Source: Lasioglossum baleicum | Lineage: Eukaryota; Arthropoda; Insecta; Hymenoptera; Halictidae | Reading direction: 5' to 3' | DNA length: 64,000 bases | Assembly (NCBI RefSeq): GCF_051020765.1 | Contig: NC_134944.1 | Location: 8,122,001-8,186,000 of the forward strand | Shown: one piece after another, positions 23,203-38,200 of the stretch | Layout: each line of letters opens with the position of its first letter | Position numbering within the stretch: the stretch's first letter is position 1 | Position numbers and translations under genes: made by a program | The notes under the pieces: generated by a model | Told to the model about the DNA's origin: nothing | The model's database searches: none | The model's input: the letters and a program-made list of their open reading frames with translations, nothing else

Positions 23203-26200
23203 CTGACAAATCATATACATGTGCCAAATGTTTGAATGTTTATTCGTTTGAAGAAAAATAAAAACGAGGTACAAAAAAAGCGACGTTCAGGTGTGTACAA
23301 AGGCGGAAGAGAAATTAAAAAGAGAAGTAGGATATTACATGACTTATATACAAACGATAAAAAGTTACAAAAAAAATCAGACTACACTACACAACACCTA
23401 AATCTATGTAACAGAGCGTGTGTAATAATAGGTAGGTGCTAGGAGGACTCTAAGAAGTAATTCTAATGCGCGCGCGACATTTTGTCTTGTTCAGCGGATG
23501 CGCTTTTGTTCTTCTAAAAATAATACCATGGATAGAATAGATGTTAGTGTTAAATAAATAACGATGCGGACCACGGATGCGTATGCGTTCACAGATATAT
23601 CATTCTAGCGTGAGCTGGAAAAGCTTTTCTTCTCACGTGAGAGAATGTCAAATTGCATAGAGATCCGCGGTCGAGTTATAATTAATAATATTTATAATGT
23701 ATTTTTAGGTGCGCTTGCTTGCAGTGCGTGTAATAATCATGTGCTGAAGCATACGTTCTCTCTTTTTGTTGTTGTGCAGGTGGAAAAAAGTATAAATTTC
23801 AATACGCATAATCCTCGTAAACCTATCACCTTGTCTTTGATCAAGTGAGATATGTAATTTTATTATGCAATTGTAAGCATAACCACAACCTTAACTGCAA
23901 GGTACAACGTGAATCTCGTCAGTCTATGTACAAGTTATTCGATTAAAAAAATAAAGCAATCGCTAACACATATCAAAATTACTTGTACGCTGGATCTAAT
24001 AAAGCATGCATAATGTGATCAAACAATAGTCAAAACAATAAGCACCCGTTTACAATATATATAATATATAATATGTATATACATATAGGAATTTGAGATT
24101 ATCGCAGATATAAAAAAAATACTGATATGTACACGGTGTTCAGACACACTCTGTATATGCCATTGCATTTCTCTTTTCAAGTATAAACTTGGCTATATAA
24201 AAATAATATGTCATCTGCATTACGTTCTGAACCATTTCGATCGATTTAAAAAAAATAAAAGAAAACAGCTGCCTCGAGAAATACTTATACGTAATAAAAG
24301 AAACAAAGTCGAGATTGAACACCTTACAAATGGAAAGCGTAGCTTGTATAATTACATCGTTTTACACTTCTATGTACAAAGGTACGTGATAACGTGAATT
24401 AAGTAGAGAAGTGCTGTAATACTCGTGTAAATACACTAACCTAAATTATGTCTCTTTATACTTTCTGTCACAAGTGATCGTGATCTATTTAAGATCTATT
24501 GAGATCCAGCTCGCTACGATAACAAGTTTCAAACAATAGTACACATCTTACAAATGAATGGCAAATTATGAATATACTTTTTTGTTTCCGAATTAAGACG
24601 ATGAACGTATTTCATCTCTAACAAAGTTCAAGATGTGAATTTTGCTTCTGTATACAGTTTGGAATTGTCGCATTCTTTTCTATTCCCTTTTCATTCGTAT
24701 CACTGAATGGTATGCAGATATGTGAAGAGATCCAAACAAAGAAAGAAATAATAGGGTAAAAAGAATTTTAATCACCACACTGTCAAATGCAGAATGAGTA
24801 CAACTTAGCTTACTTAGGCCGTCGATTATCCCGATCTTCGAGCGATTCCTCCAAATCTTCTAGACCTTCGTTTTCATCGAGCTGCGCCCAGGATTTTAAT
24901 TCATCCCGTGTTAACGTTGCGATTTTCTTCTCTGAATACAATAACAATAATATGTAATCATTAACGATTTGTATATCGAATAATATAGTGGAGAAAGAAT
25001 ATTCACCTTCTTCTTGCTTCATTTTCTCTACCTCGTCCTGACTGAGGAAACTAAATACTTTGTCTAAAATATAGAAGAAGAAAATTCAGTTTTCCAATAT
25101 CACGAGAGCTCGGTTAATTCAATGCTTCGATTAATACCAAACCTGTTTTAGGGGAAGGTTTCAAATGTTCCTCCATGGCACTTTCAAACAATTTCTTCTT
25201 ATCGCTAACCGACATCTTCACTAACGGTGGGGTTGGTGACGTAGTTGGCGAAAGCTGTATTTTAAAACTTCATATTACCAACAAAATCATATAATATAAT
25301 TCGTCAAAATAATATAACAAACTTCGAACGGAAATGCATGCAGTAATATTATTCGTTAGAGTGTATCTTCATCCTATTGTTAACACATCTGGCAATGTTT
25401 CACCCCATACTTCCACCTGTTACTGTTTTACATGCTTGCTAATGCATGGACAATTCCCAAAGTGTATCCGGTGTGTAATGCACTTTATGTAATATTACTA
25501 TGAGAGAGATACCAGTGGAATTATCTCGATTTTTAATGCGCCATGCAAACTTCATCGTAGAGAGACAATTCCATCGGTAGCTCTTACCGTGGTCAGTATA
25601 AACGAGAAAGAGAGTCTACGTGTCAAGTAAGAAAACGTACCAGCATTCTCAGTGCTGAGTAAGTCAAGTAAAAACCGCATAGTTAGAGCTAGTTAAACAT
25701 GCATGTTGAACCCACCTCAACCTGATTATTCCCACCAACAGAGCGTGCGTTCTGCGGTTTGCTAAAGGAGGTCGAAGTGCCAAGATGCCTCGCGGGTTCG
25801 GGAGCAGTCAGAGGCGTTGGAGGAAGTTTGAAACGCGTGCGAGTCTCTGCGGGGATCTGATAAGAGACCCTTTTGTGAGAAGAGACTCCAGTTGGCGGAG
25901 GAGTAGGTTCGGACATGAGTTTCTCTTTGTTGATGGGAGGACTATGATCGGTCGACTCTTTCGAGAGAGGAGGAAGATCAGCGAAGGTAATGCTACGCTT
26001 TGGTATAGAACTTTTTTTCCTTGGCGAGGGCAAGGTACTGGCAGAGACTTGAGACTTGCTTGACGGATAGTCCACTGGTGTCCCAGCTCTTTCTTTCCTT
26101 AGCGACTGAGTAAATAACACCAAGAATTGTATTAGTATTATCAAGTCGGCGACGCCTCACGCGCAGAGCTAATCGTACAAGAAAAATTTGGCGGTTGAAG

Positions 26201-29200
26201 CTGCTATTACCACTCGGAAAAGCTATACTTGAATGTCTACGCTAGGCAAATTCTACGCGTTGGTACATCTCCAACAGTGGAGGGACTAGCGGATTATTAT
26301 ACTTTAAAAACAGATTTATTTTCAGTACTACATCTCATACAAAATCTATATCAGAAAATGAAAAATGAATCGGTTTCGAACTTATTTATGCAACCATCGT
26401 GATATTTTTCTTTTGCATTTCTTCCACGTTCCTATTCTCTCTTGCTTTTTTTTACCATCTATACATTCAGTATTATATATCAATTGTACTATTATTGCAA
26501 CAATTCATGCAGCTTCGCGCATAATCTTGTTCTCGTTATACCCTTCCGTTTTGTTCTTTTATAAAGTTACTTCGCATTTGTACCCTATTCTTTCATCCCT
26601 TCGCAACTCTCTTTGTATCAATGCATCTCAAGAAATTCTGAAACGACGCTACTATTATCGGTTAATCGTTCTTTTCTCCCGAACAAACTCCGACCGATTA
26701 ACAGGAACTGTGTATATGTGTGTGTGTGTGTGTTGTGATCTCTTTTCCGTGTCGCTACGAATATGAACATGAAAAAACGTACTTCTCCCGCGGTCTATAA
26801 TCTTAATATGATAAAGATAATAATATATATGTATATATGTATGTAGAACTATTCTTTTTTTTTTTGTTCAGAAGAACCTGGCGCATTGACACATCCGATT
26901 AATAAAGCACTGCATGTATCTTTCGTTTTATTACACGTCGGTCAACTGGAACTTCAACATTAACATCGTTTAATATTTCTCTTTCTTTGTTTTTCTTCCG
27001 TAGCGTTTCATTTTTTTTATTCATATTTTTTCATCGTTTTTTGTAAGTTAGATAAATACTATCTTACTCTGATACTTTGTAATAATATATAAACATCTGG
27101 TCCATTAGATTTAATGTCAACATGTAACATTTATAGAAAATTTGTAGAATACAGTACACTGATTTATATTTCAATAATGATATGAGTTTACTGCAGCCAG
27201 TGACCATCCAATGTGTGCTAGCATTTGTAACTCGGAAAGTATGCTAGACGTATAGACACCTTATCAAACAATAATTTTCTCACGTCCGTTGCGGACGTGT
27301 CGTCCACCTTCCTTGCTTCAACTGTACAACGTTCTATAATAAGGTAATAGTAATTAAAACCAGATATTCTCGGGCACACTTTTCTAGTTAGTGATACATG
27401 CATCGATCATCTACGCTTCAAAACGTTTTTGTACAGCTATAAAATAATCTTTATGCTTCTGTAATATAAAAGACAACATTTCGAAACAAAGTTTCTCTTT
27501 CAATAGAAATCTAGTCTATTGATCCGTCTTGTTGCTATGTCATGTATCACAAAAAGGGAACACGTTAATGACAGTGACAATTATCTCCTGCGTGGAATGC
27601 AAGTCTCCGGTATATTGGATGTAGCAACGACTTAAAAGTAAATGAATATACTTCAACTTGACACTCACGCATTCACGGGTACCGTCACTCACGAAAGCGA
27701 GTATACATTTGTGTGTACATGTGTGAATGGAATACCGAATAATCAATTGTTTAGTTGATCGAGCGTAGCCTCGGTTCTGTGACTAACAGTACCAATTCTC
27801 CACTGTCATCACAGTTCCTCTTTCTTTCGTAACTTTCGTCGTGGTACCCAGTAGAAGTTCACACAATATTCGTTTAAGCTCAATACATTTTACAACAATC
27901 ACCCGTCGTACATACATTTCTCTAACATGTTCCATCAGATAGACTGCAAAACAATTCTAAGAATCAATGTACAAATATAGCTAAAAAATATCCGTTAAAC
28001 ACGCGGGAACGTTTTTTGTCTATTCGACTTCTGTCTACCTATCACAGAAATATTTTCTCTCATGTTCTTCATCTCTCAACCGGTATCTACAGCCTGATTC
28101 AGCCAAGTGTGCCACGTGAAATACTTATAAACCATTTGGTATGTGAACAAATGTTTCATACACCAAATAGTCGACAAGTAATTTCGGTGGCACACTCAGC
28201 TGAATCGACCTGTATAATATATATATTATTTATATATCCACAAACGAAGGAGGCGACGATATACATACTTATATGTACACGAGAGTCTGTAGCTAAGGAA
28301 GATATATCACATTCTCTGTGACGATTATAATTCTTATCATCCCTCATCTCGGGCCAAAAGCAAGAAACCAATCACAGAACCAATCCAGCCAGTCAGCGTG
28401 TTCGCAATAATACACTTAACATTATAATGGCAGTTTCAGTAACAAACGGAGTAACGATAGTTAAAATTGTATAATAGTGTGATGCTCATGGAACGCAATA
28501 AACAATGATTATATGCGAGAGATTAAGGGGTCTTCCTACTTCAAGCTCGAGAATAATCAGTCTAGAACCTGCAACTTCCATTTTACCGACAGATTTTGAT
28601 TCGTTTCGAGCGCGTTTTGTATCTCGTATTCGATCGACACTGCTCTCTGGGACGTTAGCGAGAGATAAGCCTAATTTTCACAGAGAACAAACAATTTTCA
28701 AAAGGACAGATATAGCCAAGACCATTGACGATTCAGCACGTTGCTGTAGAATGCGACTAAGTTCCGAGTTGTTCACAACCTGAAACGGTAGAAAGACCTC
28801 TTAACGATATGACTATTCCTTAGAATAATTCATTATAGCACAGTCCTGCGGATTCAGAGGTATGGACGTAGACACAGGGGAAATGAGTAGAGGGTCGAAC
28901 GACTCACTCCTGTTAGAGGGCAGCCAAAGTAGCGCTATCACCTTCCACTGTCTGTAAACAGGTGAAATATCTCTTGTTTTTGCTGCTCAGGAGAGCATGC
29001 GACGCTAAAGAACACTGACAAAATTGTACACTTTCATGCGTCACATATGTATGAACAAATAAGTAATGAGTCTCGTGTCCGGCGTACACGATGGAACAGG
29101 GGCAAATAATACAATGATTCGGTGTTCTAGCGACGAAGAATCGGGGGAAACTCAATCCAACATTTATTGCGAGCGTGAATTCAAAGTGTCGAAGAACCAA

Positions 29201-32200
29201 TACATCTCGATGTGTCTTTTCGAGGTCACTGCGCTCATTCTCTCTTTTTATTCTTCTTCTATCGTTATCGTTTTATCCGATGCATTGCGAACACAGATCG
29301 GTCGATTTGTTTTTTCAATGAGAACTAATGAAATATATTTAAATGAGAACTACTACAGTTGTTCATGCTTTTAACACGTATAAAAGATGCGACAGATGCG
29401 TAATGTACAGTCCGATGGTATGGGATGGAATATTCGATTCTACGAGCTGTTAGGTAGGAGCTGTGATTTCAATCGGTGTCGTTGTACTATAATCATTTTA
29501 TAAGGTTCGCCTTCGTGAAATGAAATATTTTGGTACGTCCCTCCTTTTGTTCTAATGCCATTAATAAAGAGTGTAATCGTTTCTGTTAATAAATTATACA
29601 TATACGTGTATATCCGCAGCGTACACGCGCATTCACAGTATGAGGAGATCGATGTATGATTATTAACTGTTAATCAAACGTAAAGACCATGCGCTCTTTC
29701 TAGAAATCAAGCTTCAAATAAAATGCAACATCGATCTACGTTGTTCCAACAGTAAAATATAGAATATTACAACAGAAGAGGGCAAAACGGTTCCGCAAAA
29801 TGAAAATTTAGTCATCTATGTATATCAACGTCTCGTACATCATAAATACTAGCTGAACAGGAAATCAAATCATATCGAAACCATCTAACGTACTCTAAAT
29901 ACAAAACTACAAAATAAAACACGAACAGCTCGTGCGTTTTTTAATGGATGTAAATTGTAATTATTCTTTCGTTTTCCTAAACTTAATTGTGTATTTTAAA
30001 AGACTAATATCAATAGAGACTAATGGAAATCATGTCGTTGATTAAATTTTCTGAATTTACTTCGATTAGAAACGCACGAACGTTCCGTTCAACCGAATGC
30101 TATATCCATACAGAAACCAAGAAGACTTGTTAGTAAAAAAATTAACCACTGCCTGAATATATTAATCGATGCTATCAATACCATGCGTACACGTACATCT
30201 TAATACGAAAGAACAGGGATACTCACATTTGTATTTTGCGGTGCTAAAGTGTGTTTGCTCATCACGATCGTAGTCGTTTTGAGATCCTTGGTGCCACCCG
30301 GTGATTTCGGTGGCACCATGTCCACGGGACTGTTTGATTTGCTGACTAATGATTCAGCTGCTCTTACTACGTCTAATACCTGCGCGTGTAACCGAATAAT
30401 TAATATCGTTTTCCACCTACAAATATATGAGGGAGAGAAAATAAGTTTATACTTTTTCCGGTGTAGATTTTTCTCTGTGCTCGATCAGAGCACGCTCCCT
30501 TTCCTCTTGTTCCCACGCAACGAGTTCTGCCTTCATCTCCTGCTCCTGTCTGAGCGTCGCAGCCTCCTCGTCGTCCCGATCCAAACTAGAGACGCTCTGC
30601 GACAAGGACTTGTTGCCATCCGCCGAGGGATCCTTCGAATCCTTCGACGTCTTTGACTCTTTCGATTCTCTACCGTCCACCACTGGAAAGAGAGGCTCGA
30701 CCTCGCTCTTGTCGTATCCTTTACAAACAACCAGCGTGATCGTGTTCCCAGAACACCGAAGTATATTCACTGCCTCCTGATGAGTCGCGCCCAGCAACGA
30801 CGTACCGTTCACCTCCAGTAGTCTCATGCCCACCTACAATTTCGACAATGTGATTTCAATCTCATGAAATACAGGGTGACAAGAAATAACGGAGTTAATC
30901 ATTTCTTATTATAATTCTGTCAACACTTGACGAATTTTGAAAAACCAAATAATAACAACAATAACATGGACCTTCAGTACTCATATATTTAAGAAGTTTC
31001 GAAATGGCCACCCTTCGCGCCGATACAGAGGCTCAAACGTGTCTCGAAATTATCGGCAATGGGCCGCAGCTCTTCTGGCGTCATTCGGTCCCACTCCTGG
31101 TACAGAGATTTTTTCAATGACTCCAAATTTTTATGGGGCCGAGCACAGGTCCTGGCCTTCAAAATCGACCACACGCTGTAGTCCATCGGGTTGAGATTCG
31201 GCGAGTACGGCGGCCATTCCACAGATGTGATGAAACCTGGAAAATGGGCTTTGCACCACTCCTGAGTCGTTTTCGCCCTGTGGGCCGGCGCGGAATCCTG
31301 CTGTAACGTCCATTCCGGATCACCGAGGTGCTGTTGGGCCCACAGAAGTACGACGGCTTCGAGAATGTCCCGTCGATACACTTCTTGGTTGATTTTGACT
31401 CCTTGATCCACGAAAACCGTAGCAAATCCCATTTTCCAGGTTTCATCACATCTGCGGAATGGCCGCCGTACTCACCGGATCTGAACTCTATGAACTCCAG
31501 CGTTTGGTCGATTTTGGAGACCAGGGCCTGTGCTCAGCCCCATAAAAGTTTCGAGTCGCTGAAAAAATCTCTGCGCCGGGTGTGGGACCGCATGACGCCA
31601 GAAGAGCTGCGGCCCATAGCCGAAAATTTCAAAACACGTTTGAGCCTCTGAATCGGCTCAAAGGGTGGCCACTTCGAGACTTCTTAAATATATGAATACT
31701 AAAGGTCTATGTTGTATGGTTGTTATCATTTTGTTTATCAAAATTCGTCGATTTGACAGAATTATAATAAGAAATGTTTAACTCCGTTATTTCTTGTCAC
31801 CCTGTACAATACTCTTTATTCACTGAAAGTATAGAAATTTCGTGGACTGCACAAGCGAAAGTACCTTCAGTCTTCCGTCTCTTTTAGCTGCGCCGCCGGA
31901 ATTAATTTTCGATATAAAAACACCCTCGTCCGTGTGATCCATGGGATTTCCCTTCTGTCCTCTCAGACCACCCTTGATGTGCATGCCCAGCTTCTCGCCT
32001 GGCTCTTTCGTGATGACCAATTCCTAAAATGTCGCAAACAATCAGCATCGATTCTACTACACACGATTGAACAGCTTGTACACACCGACTATTAATTTTC
32101 ACGAACGAGTTGTAGTTAGGTCGTCCCATAAGTCACGTTATTTCTTACCGTATCTCAAGTACACTATTTTAACACGTTTTTAAAAGTATACAGCAGCGGA

Positions 32201-35200
32201 CAAAAGTTTAAGACCGCTCTAAAGAAGACGATAACTTTTTAAATATTGTACTAAACGATTTGAACTTTTTTGGATAGCTAGAGCAATTAGTTTCGAAAAT
32301 CGTTCGGCAATAAATCGTGAAAATCTGCAATTTTTACCATCTTTAAACGTTTGTAGCTCATTGCATCGTCGACCGATTTTGACGAAATTTTCAGAATATG
32401 TTTAATTGACACAGATCTACAAAACGTATTTTTTAAATTTTCAATATAGGCCCACATAAAAAAGATAAAAATCTAACTTTTATTATTTTTTCAACAATTC
32501 CGATCAATTGCAAGTTTTGAAAAAATTTCTTTTCACATCCTTTAGTAAACTAATTGCTCTAGCTTTGCCAAAAAAGTTCAAATCGTATAGTACAATATTA
32601 AAAAAGTTATCGTCTTTTTTAGAGCGGTCTTAAACTTTTGTCCGCTACCGTACATCCAAATAAATTGTCGAATAATTCCTCAATTAAAAACATTAGACTA
32701 GAGTTAAAGCGTCGACGAATAGACAGCGGATCTCTATGTAAAATAAAAATGTTCCACCTGATTTTCAACCAACGGGAGTGACATAAAAATTTATTTTCTC
32801 TCTTCATATGTTCAATGGGTTGAAAATAATATAATACACCTACTAATTTTTGTTATAATTGCAAAAAATCCGCTGTTCATTGATAAATGACACGCGACTT
32901 AAAGGATAATCCAGTATTTGTTATAAATGCGATTTAAATGGCAATTAGAGAGTTCTATGCGATCCCAGCCTAAGCATGAAAGCGATTGTTCGTGGTTCAG
33001 TGGCGAGCTTGCTTGCAGAAGCGGATCAGAAGGGATGAAGCGCAACACACCGAGAAATGAAAACGATTGTAGGTCAAGTAGATTGAGTACTTACTGTCAC
33101 AGGGATGTACTCTATTTCGACCAGCTTGTGGAACAAATTATAGACAATGGCATTAAGTGTGAGAATCGATGAGAGTGAAGCACCGAGTGCCAGAATGTTC
33201 TCGCAGACAATAAAAACCGATCGATAAGCATAAAAAGATTTCCGATCGGTCCGACAAACGTGAAGTGCATGAGAGAAATCGATAGACTCTATACTCGTTT
33301 CATCTGACTTGTCTATCCAGCCTACTTTCCTTCGGATAGAACGCGAGATTGCTATTCAACTTGACGTATTCGATATCCGAGTGAAGCTGTGATACAGTAC
33401 GCGCATTCCTTGCGAATTCGTGGTCTGTAGAATTGCACTCTGAAGCGTGTTCGAACTATAGAAGCTGTCTCATAGTTAGAAAGCAGAATTGTTGTGCGAT
33501 GTTAGCAAGCGCTTTAAGCGAACGTATTCGGAATACAATTACCTGATAATTGTCTGGCAATGGATCGTGTTGAACAGTGAGCACGATTTGATCCCCTGGC
33601 CGTAGGAGTTCCATCACAGCCTCTTGGTGCGTCGCTTTTGTTACATCTGTACCGTTCACTTTCAATATTCTATCACCCATTCGCAACTTTCCTGACTTCG
33701 CAGCTATGCCACCAGGAACGACCTAGAGAAAAGTCAAATTAGTACCAATTGACGTACGTCGTCCATGAAATTATTAACACTAGGTTTGCGGGACTCTAAT
33801 GATTAACAGAATTATTTCTTCGGGTATTATACACTCCTCAAAAGAATTAAGGGATCACTTGTGCGAACCCGAAAAATTGGTCCCACTTTACGTGATCATA
33901 ACTTCTTGCAAAATTCTGAGGTCGTAGACAAATGTTGAGACCAGATTAGAAATCAGCGTGAAAAAATCTACCGGAAATGACATATAGCATGTTAAAAAAG
34001 AATTTTTCCGCGTGTGGTACTGGAGAAACCACATTTTCTTGAAATTCTACATTCTACGAATTTTCTCAACGTTAAAAAACGTTCGTACCATAAAAGCTCC
34101 CAATTTTCCCATATTCTGCAAAGTTCCAGCTTTAATTGTGAAAAAAGGAAAGATAGCCCTTCCAAATGATGTTAACGCGATTTATCAAAAAAATTTGTTG
34201 CTCCCCGTGTGATGTTCCAAAGTTGCACAAAATTTTTGTTTACCGTCAATGTTGTCTTCATCTCGCTATAACTTCGTAAAAAACCAACATAGCAACAATT
34301 TGAAACAGAGCATCTGAAACTAGAGGTTTCAGGCTTTCAAACCATTGTTTAACGATATCGATACGGCAATTTTCAACGGAGTTATGATCACGTAAAGTGG
34401 GACCAATTTTTCGGGTTCGCACAAGTGATCGCTTAATTCTCTTTTGAGGGTGATTGCGGCCTAGATTGATCTTCTATCTAGCGTTATATAAAAGGTTAAA
34501 AATTTTTATAGACACGTCTTGTTATTTTTACGAAATAGTCATTTTTCGTGCTCTGTAAACCTAGTGTTAAGAAAAGTTTGGTGTACTTACGTGAGATATA
34601 AAAATTCCAGGTTCCTTCGCACCGAATGGCGTGCAAGAGTGATCCGTACCCCCAATGATACTGAATCCTAGAGATCCTTCTTTGACAAGGACTACATCCT
34701 GAATAATTAAAGTTTCGGTACATGAATTACTTGAACGGATCCGTTCGACGGTGGAATACATATTCTGAATGTTTTAAACGAAGTGTGACAAGTAAAGACG
34801 TGACGAGTAGAATGGATTAGTTTGAAGAACATTATAGAATTGTAGAATGAATGGAGACAGATAGAGAAAGAGAGAAAAAAGGATTGTAATAATATATATA
34901 ATTTTGTAAACTGTATTTACATGCGCGATTGGTTCAGCCTGTGAAAAGGTAGAAGAGAAGAATATTCTTGGTTTATACTACTTACCTATTTCCATGCCAG
35001 AGGATAAGCAACCAGTGTCAAACAAACACAACAACCCATGTAACAACCAAATTGTTCAACAAATCTTTTCAACACATCGAAATGATACCAATCGATTCAG
35101 CATGCAGTAAGTATTAAATCAATGAAAAATCATTTTCGTAACGATATTCGATGTTTCTCGACCGAGCTTCTCGGTCGATTAAAATTTTAATAAGACGTTC

Positions 35201-38200
35201 CACCGGATGGATCTTATTTCACACTTCTGACCAGATCATGAAAGTATAATTTTCTTGCTTCATGCATGCAATAAAAAATGCACACCGCATTACCACCAAC
35301 GTTTTCAATTATCCGGGACAGGCAACGAGATGTTCTTCGGAGGGATTACTGTCGTCGTGACTGAGTTTCGAACATGACAACGACATTTATATCGTGTTTA
35401 TCATCCAAGCATGGAAATAAGTTATATCGAACTGCACATGTTAGTATGGAAATTTGACTCGAAGATGTGCTTGACTCTCCCATATCAAAGACAAAAGAGA
35501 ATAAACTCTGACAAGTATCTCGAACAATCTTTCAGCGAGAATCATCGGAAAATGTCTCTGCGAATGTATCTGTGAATTTATTCGATCGAAAAGAGAGAAA
35601 TCATAAAAAAAAATCCCCCCAACAAAAATAGTAAGAAAGAAGAATGTCATGCGTCTAACTACCAGGCACATACCTCGATGATCACCGGTTGTACCAACTG
35701 GTTGTCGGTCACTCTAGTCACGACGGTCTCGGTGAGAGTGCTCTTTGTGATGGTCTCAGTAACTTTACCAAGTGTGGTGGGAGCCGGAGGGAAGTTAACG
35801 TCTCCGGGTAAATTATCAGGCTGCTTTATCGTCACCGTCACGATAGGGCCTTGATGGAAATCTGGCGATGGCGAGGATGTGGGGGGACGTAGGAAATGAG
35901 CGGGAATCATAGCCTGAAATTCTTCGTTGGTGATTGGCTTCGGTACCTGTATGTCCTCCTGGGGCGAGGTCGATCTAGGCTCTGTGGTGGGCGTGGGCGT
36001 GGTGCTCGCGGTCGTGCTCATGGTAATCGTCGGCTGTGAAATGCTATGTCTCGGGGCGGGTTGCGGATGAGGTTGACTATTTGTCGGACTTGGCGATATC
36101 GAGGAGGCGTGCTTAATATTCCCGGACTCTGTGACGCCGTTCATTTTCGGCACATCGGCGTTCTCGATTTTCATAGGCGGTGGCGTTTTCGCTGTCGGAC
36201 TCGGCGACAAAGCTCTGTCGGCGTCGATCGAACGCCGTATTGTGTAACCTGGTCTATTCGCTATATAACTATTGGCATTGTACAACCCGGTGTACGGTTT
36301 CGGCGCACCAATCACGCGCGGCGATTTCTCCGAAGGTGTTACCACTATCGACGCGTTCGCCTGCGAAACTGGTATTTCACGCTCTACCACCAGACGAACG
36401 AATCTCTCCAAACCCGTCAACAAAGCCACCGCCTGCTCGTGCTTCGCACCTTTCATCTCCACTCCGTTTATCTGAAAGAGAGAACGAGGCTTCGTGAGAC
36501 ACGAGGAACTGACAAAATCGATCGATCGATCCCGCGAATTAAACAGAGAGTCCACTCACAGATATCACTTTATCTCCAACCATCAGTTTACCATCCTTCT
36601 GCGCTACACCTCCGTCGGTTATTCTTGAGATGTATATCGCCTGAAAATTGTACGAGCGTTTTAGAAAGCGAATACAGGAAAATATATGTACTACCCCTGG
36701 CAATGAGTCTGATAACAAACTTCCAAACTTATTGCCAGTAGGGATGTGATCAAGTACCTCGGAAACAGGTTCGAACTTCGAACAACGAAGTACTTACTTC
36801 TAAATATCGTTTCGAAACTTGTTAATACTCATTCCGAGGTTCGATATCAGTTTGTATAAACTGAATACATTTCAAATACAATCATTGAAACATTATTGCT
36901 TTTAAATAGTAATAGAAACCCATGAAATGAAGCTTGGTTATTGAAATTGACTCAGATTCGTGGAACTTGATCCCATGCTTAATTGTCAGTACAAATAACA
37001 ATGAATCGTCTTACATCGCTATTATCCTTCAACGGTGGGGAACCTTCTCCTCCAGCGATACTAAATCCAAGTCCATTTTGGTCCCGAATTAAGGTTGTAT
37101 GAACAAGAACCGACACCATTGGTTCGCTACTTGCTTTGACCGTGGATATGGGTTCCGGAATTTTCTTGGACTGATGAAAAGAACGAATGGAGTTCAAATA
37201 AATATCTGTTTTAACGATCACACATTTCTGAACGCGTTGGCCAAAGTGTTGCGCATACCTTAATTCCATCGTGGGGTAAAGAAGCGTCGCCATTTTCTAA
37301 ATTATGCGGTAAACCGGTGGATGAAACGTGGGAGGTCGCGCTTGGAGCTCTACTTGTGCTCAGACTAGAGCACACCGAGTCTTTCCTCGACGATGTCTGC
37401 GGAATCATGATAGAGACAGAGCGTTAAATATACAACGAATGATGTACATTCGTAAATATAGTACCTGTTCGTACGGCGGTACTATCCTCGTCACTTCTCT
37501 CTGAACTACTAGTACAAGAACATTTCCGCATGCTTTTAGAACTTCTACAGCGTCATAGTGGCCTACGTTCACTACTGAAACTCCATTTACAGATAACACT
37601 TTATCGTCTACTTCCAAACCTGCTAAATCTGCGGGTCCACCTGAAAAAGTTGAACATATTCCTGTTAGAATAGCAATTGAAATCGACGACTTCTCGGTGA
37701 ACCTGGAGAACAGCTATCTACTCTTCCGTTATCAACAACTTTTTCTTTTCTATGATAGCGACACAATTAAAAGTACAAACATAAAATTCCTCGAAATCGG
37801 TAGATAGCTGTTCCGCAAATTCACTCGCATTTTATCCGGGCTTTGCGGGCCGAACGGATTTACCTTCGGTAACTCTGGAAATAAAAATGCCTTCGTCGTC
37901 ACCCTTGAAAGGGGTTGAACCGATACCACCGGCTATTGACAATCCAAGACCGCCAGTTGTTCTCTCTATATGAATCTCATATTGTTCTTCCCGGACTTCT
38001 ATCGTTGGCTCAGCGTCAGATGTCGCACCTGTACAAAGATTAAATTTATCTCGCTATCCCGACCATACCACACGCGTAATTAATAAGTGTCAATCTCGCG
38101 TTATCGATTGAACCGTAACTTTTCTTCTTCCGTATGTAACATTTGTATCTTCGGGGCATATTTTTATTTTCGAAAATTCCTATCAACGTAAACAGTGTCG

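Noticed and set aside
31328..31651. 107-codon plus frame as an active transposase
   Set aside because: Only a C-terminal half, third catalytic Asp changed to Asn, and truncated by a stop; a remnant.
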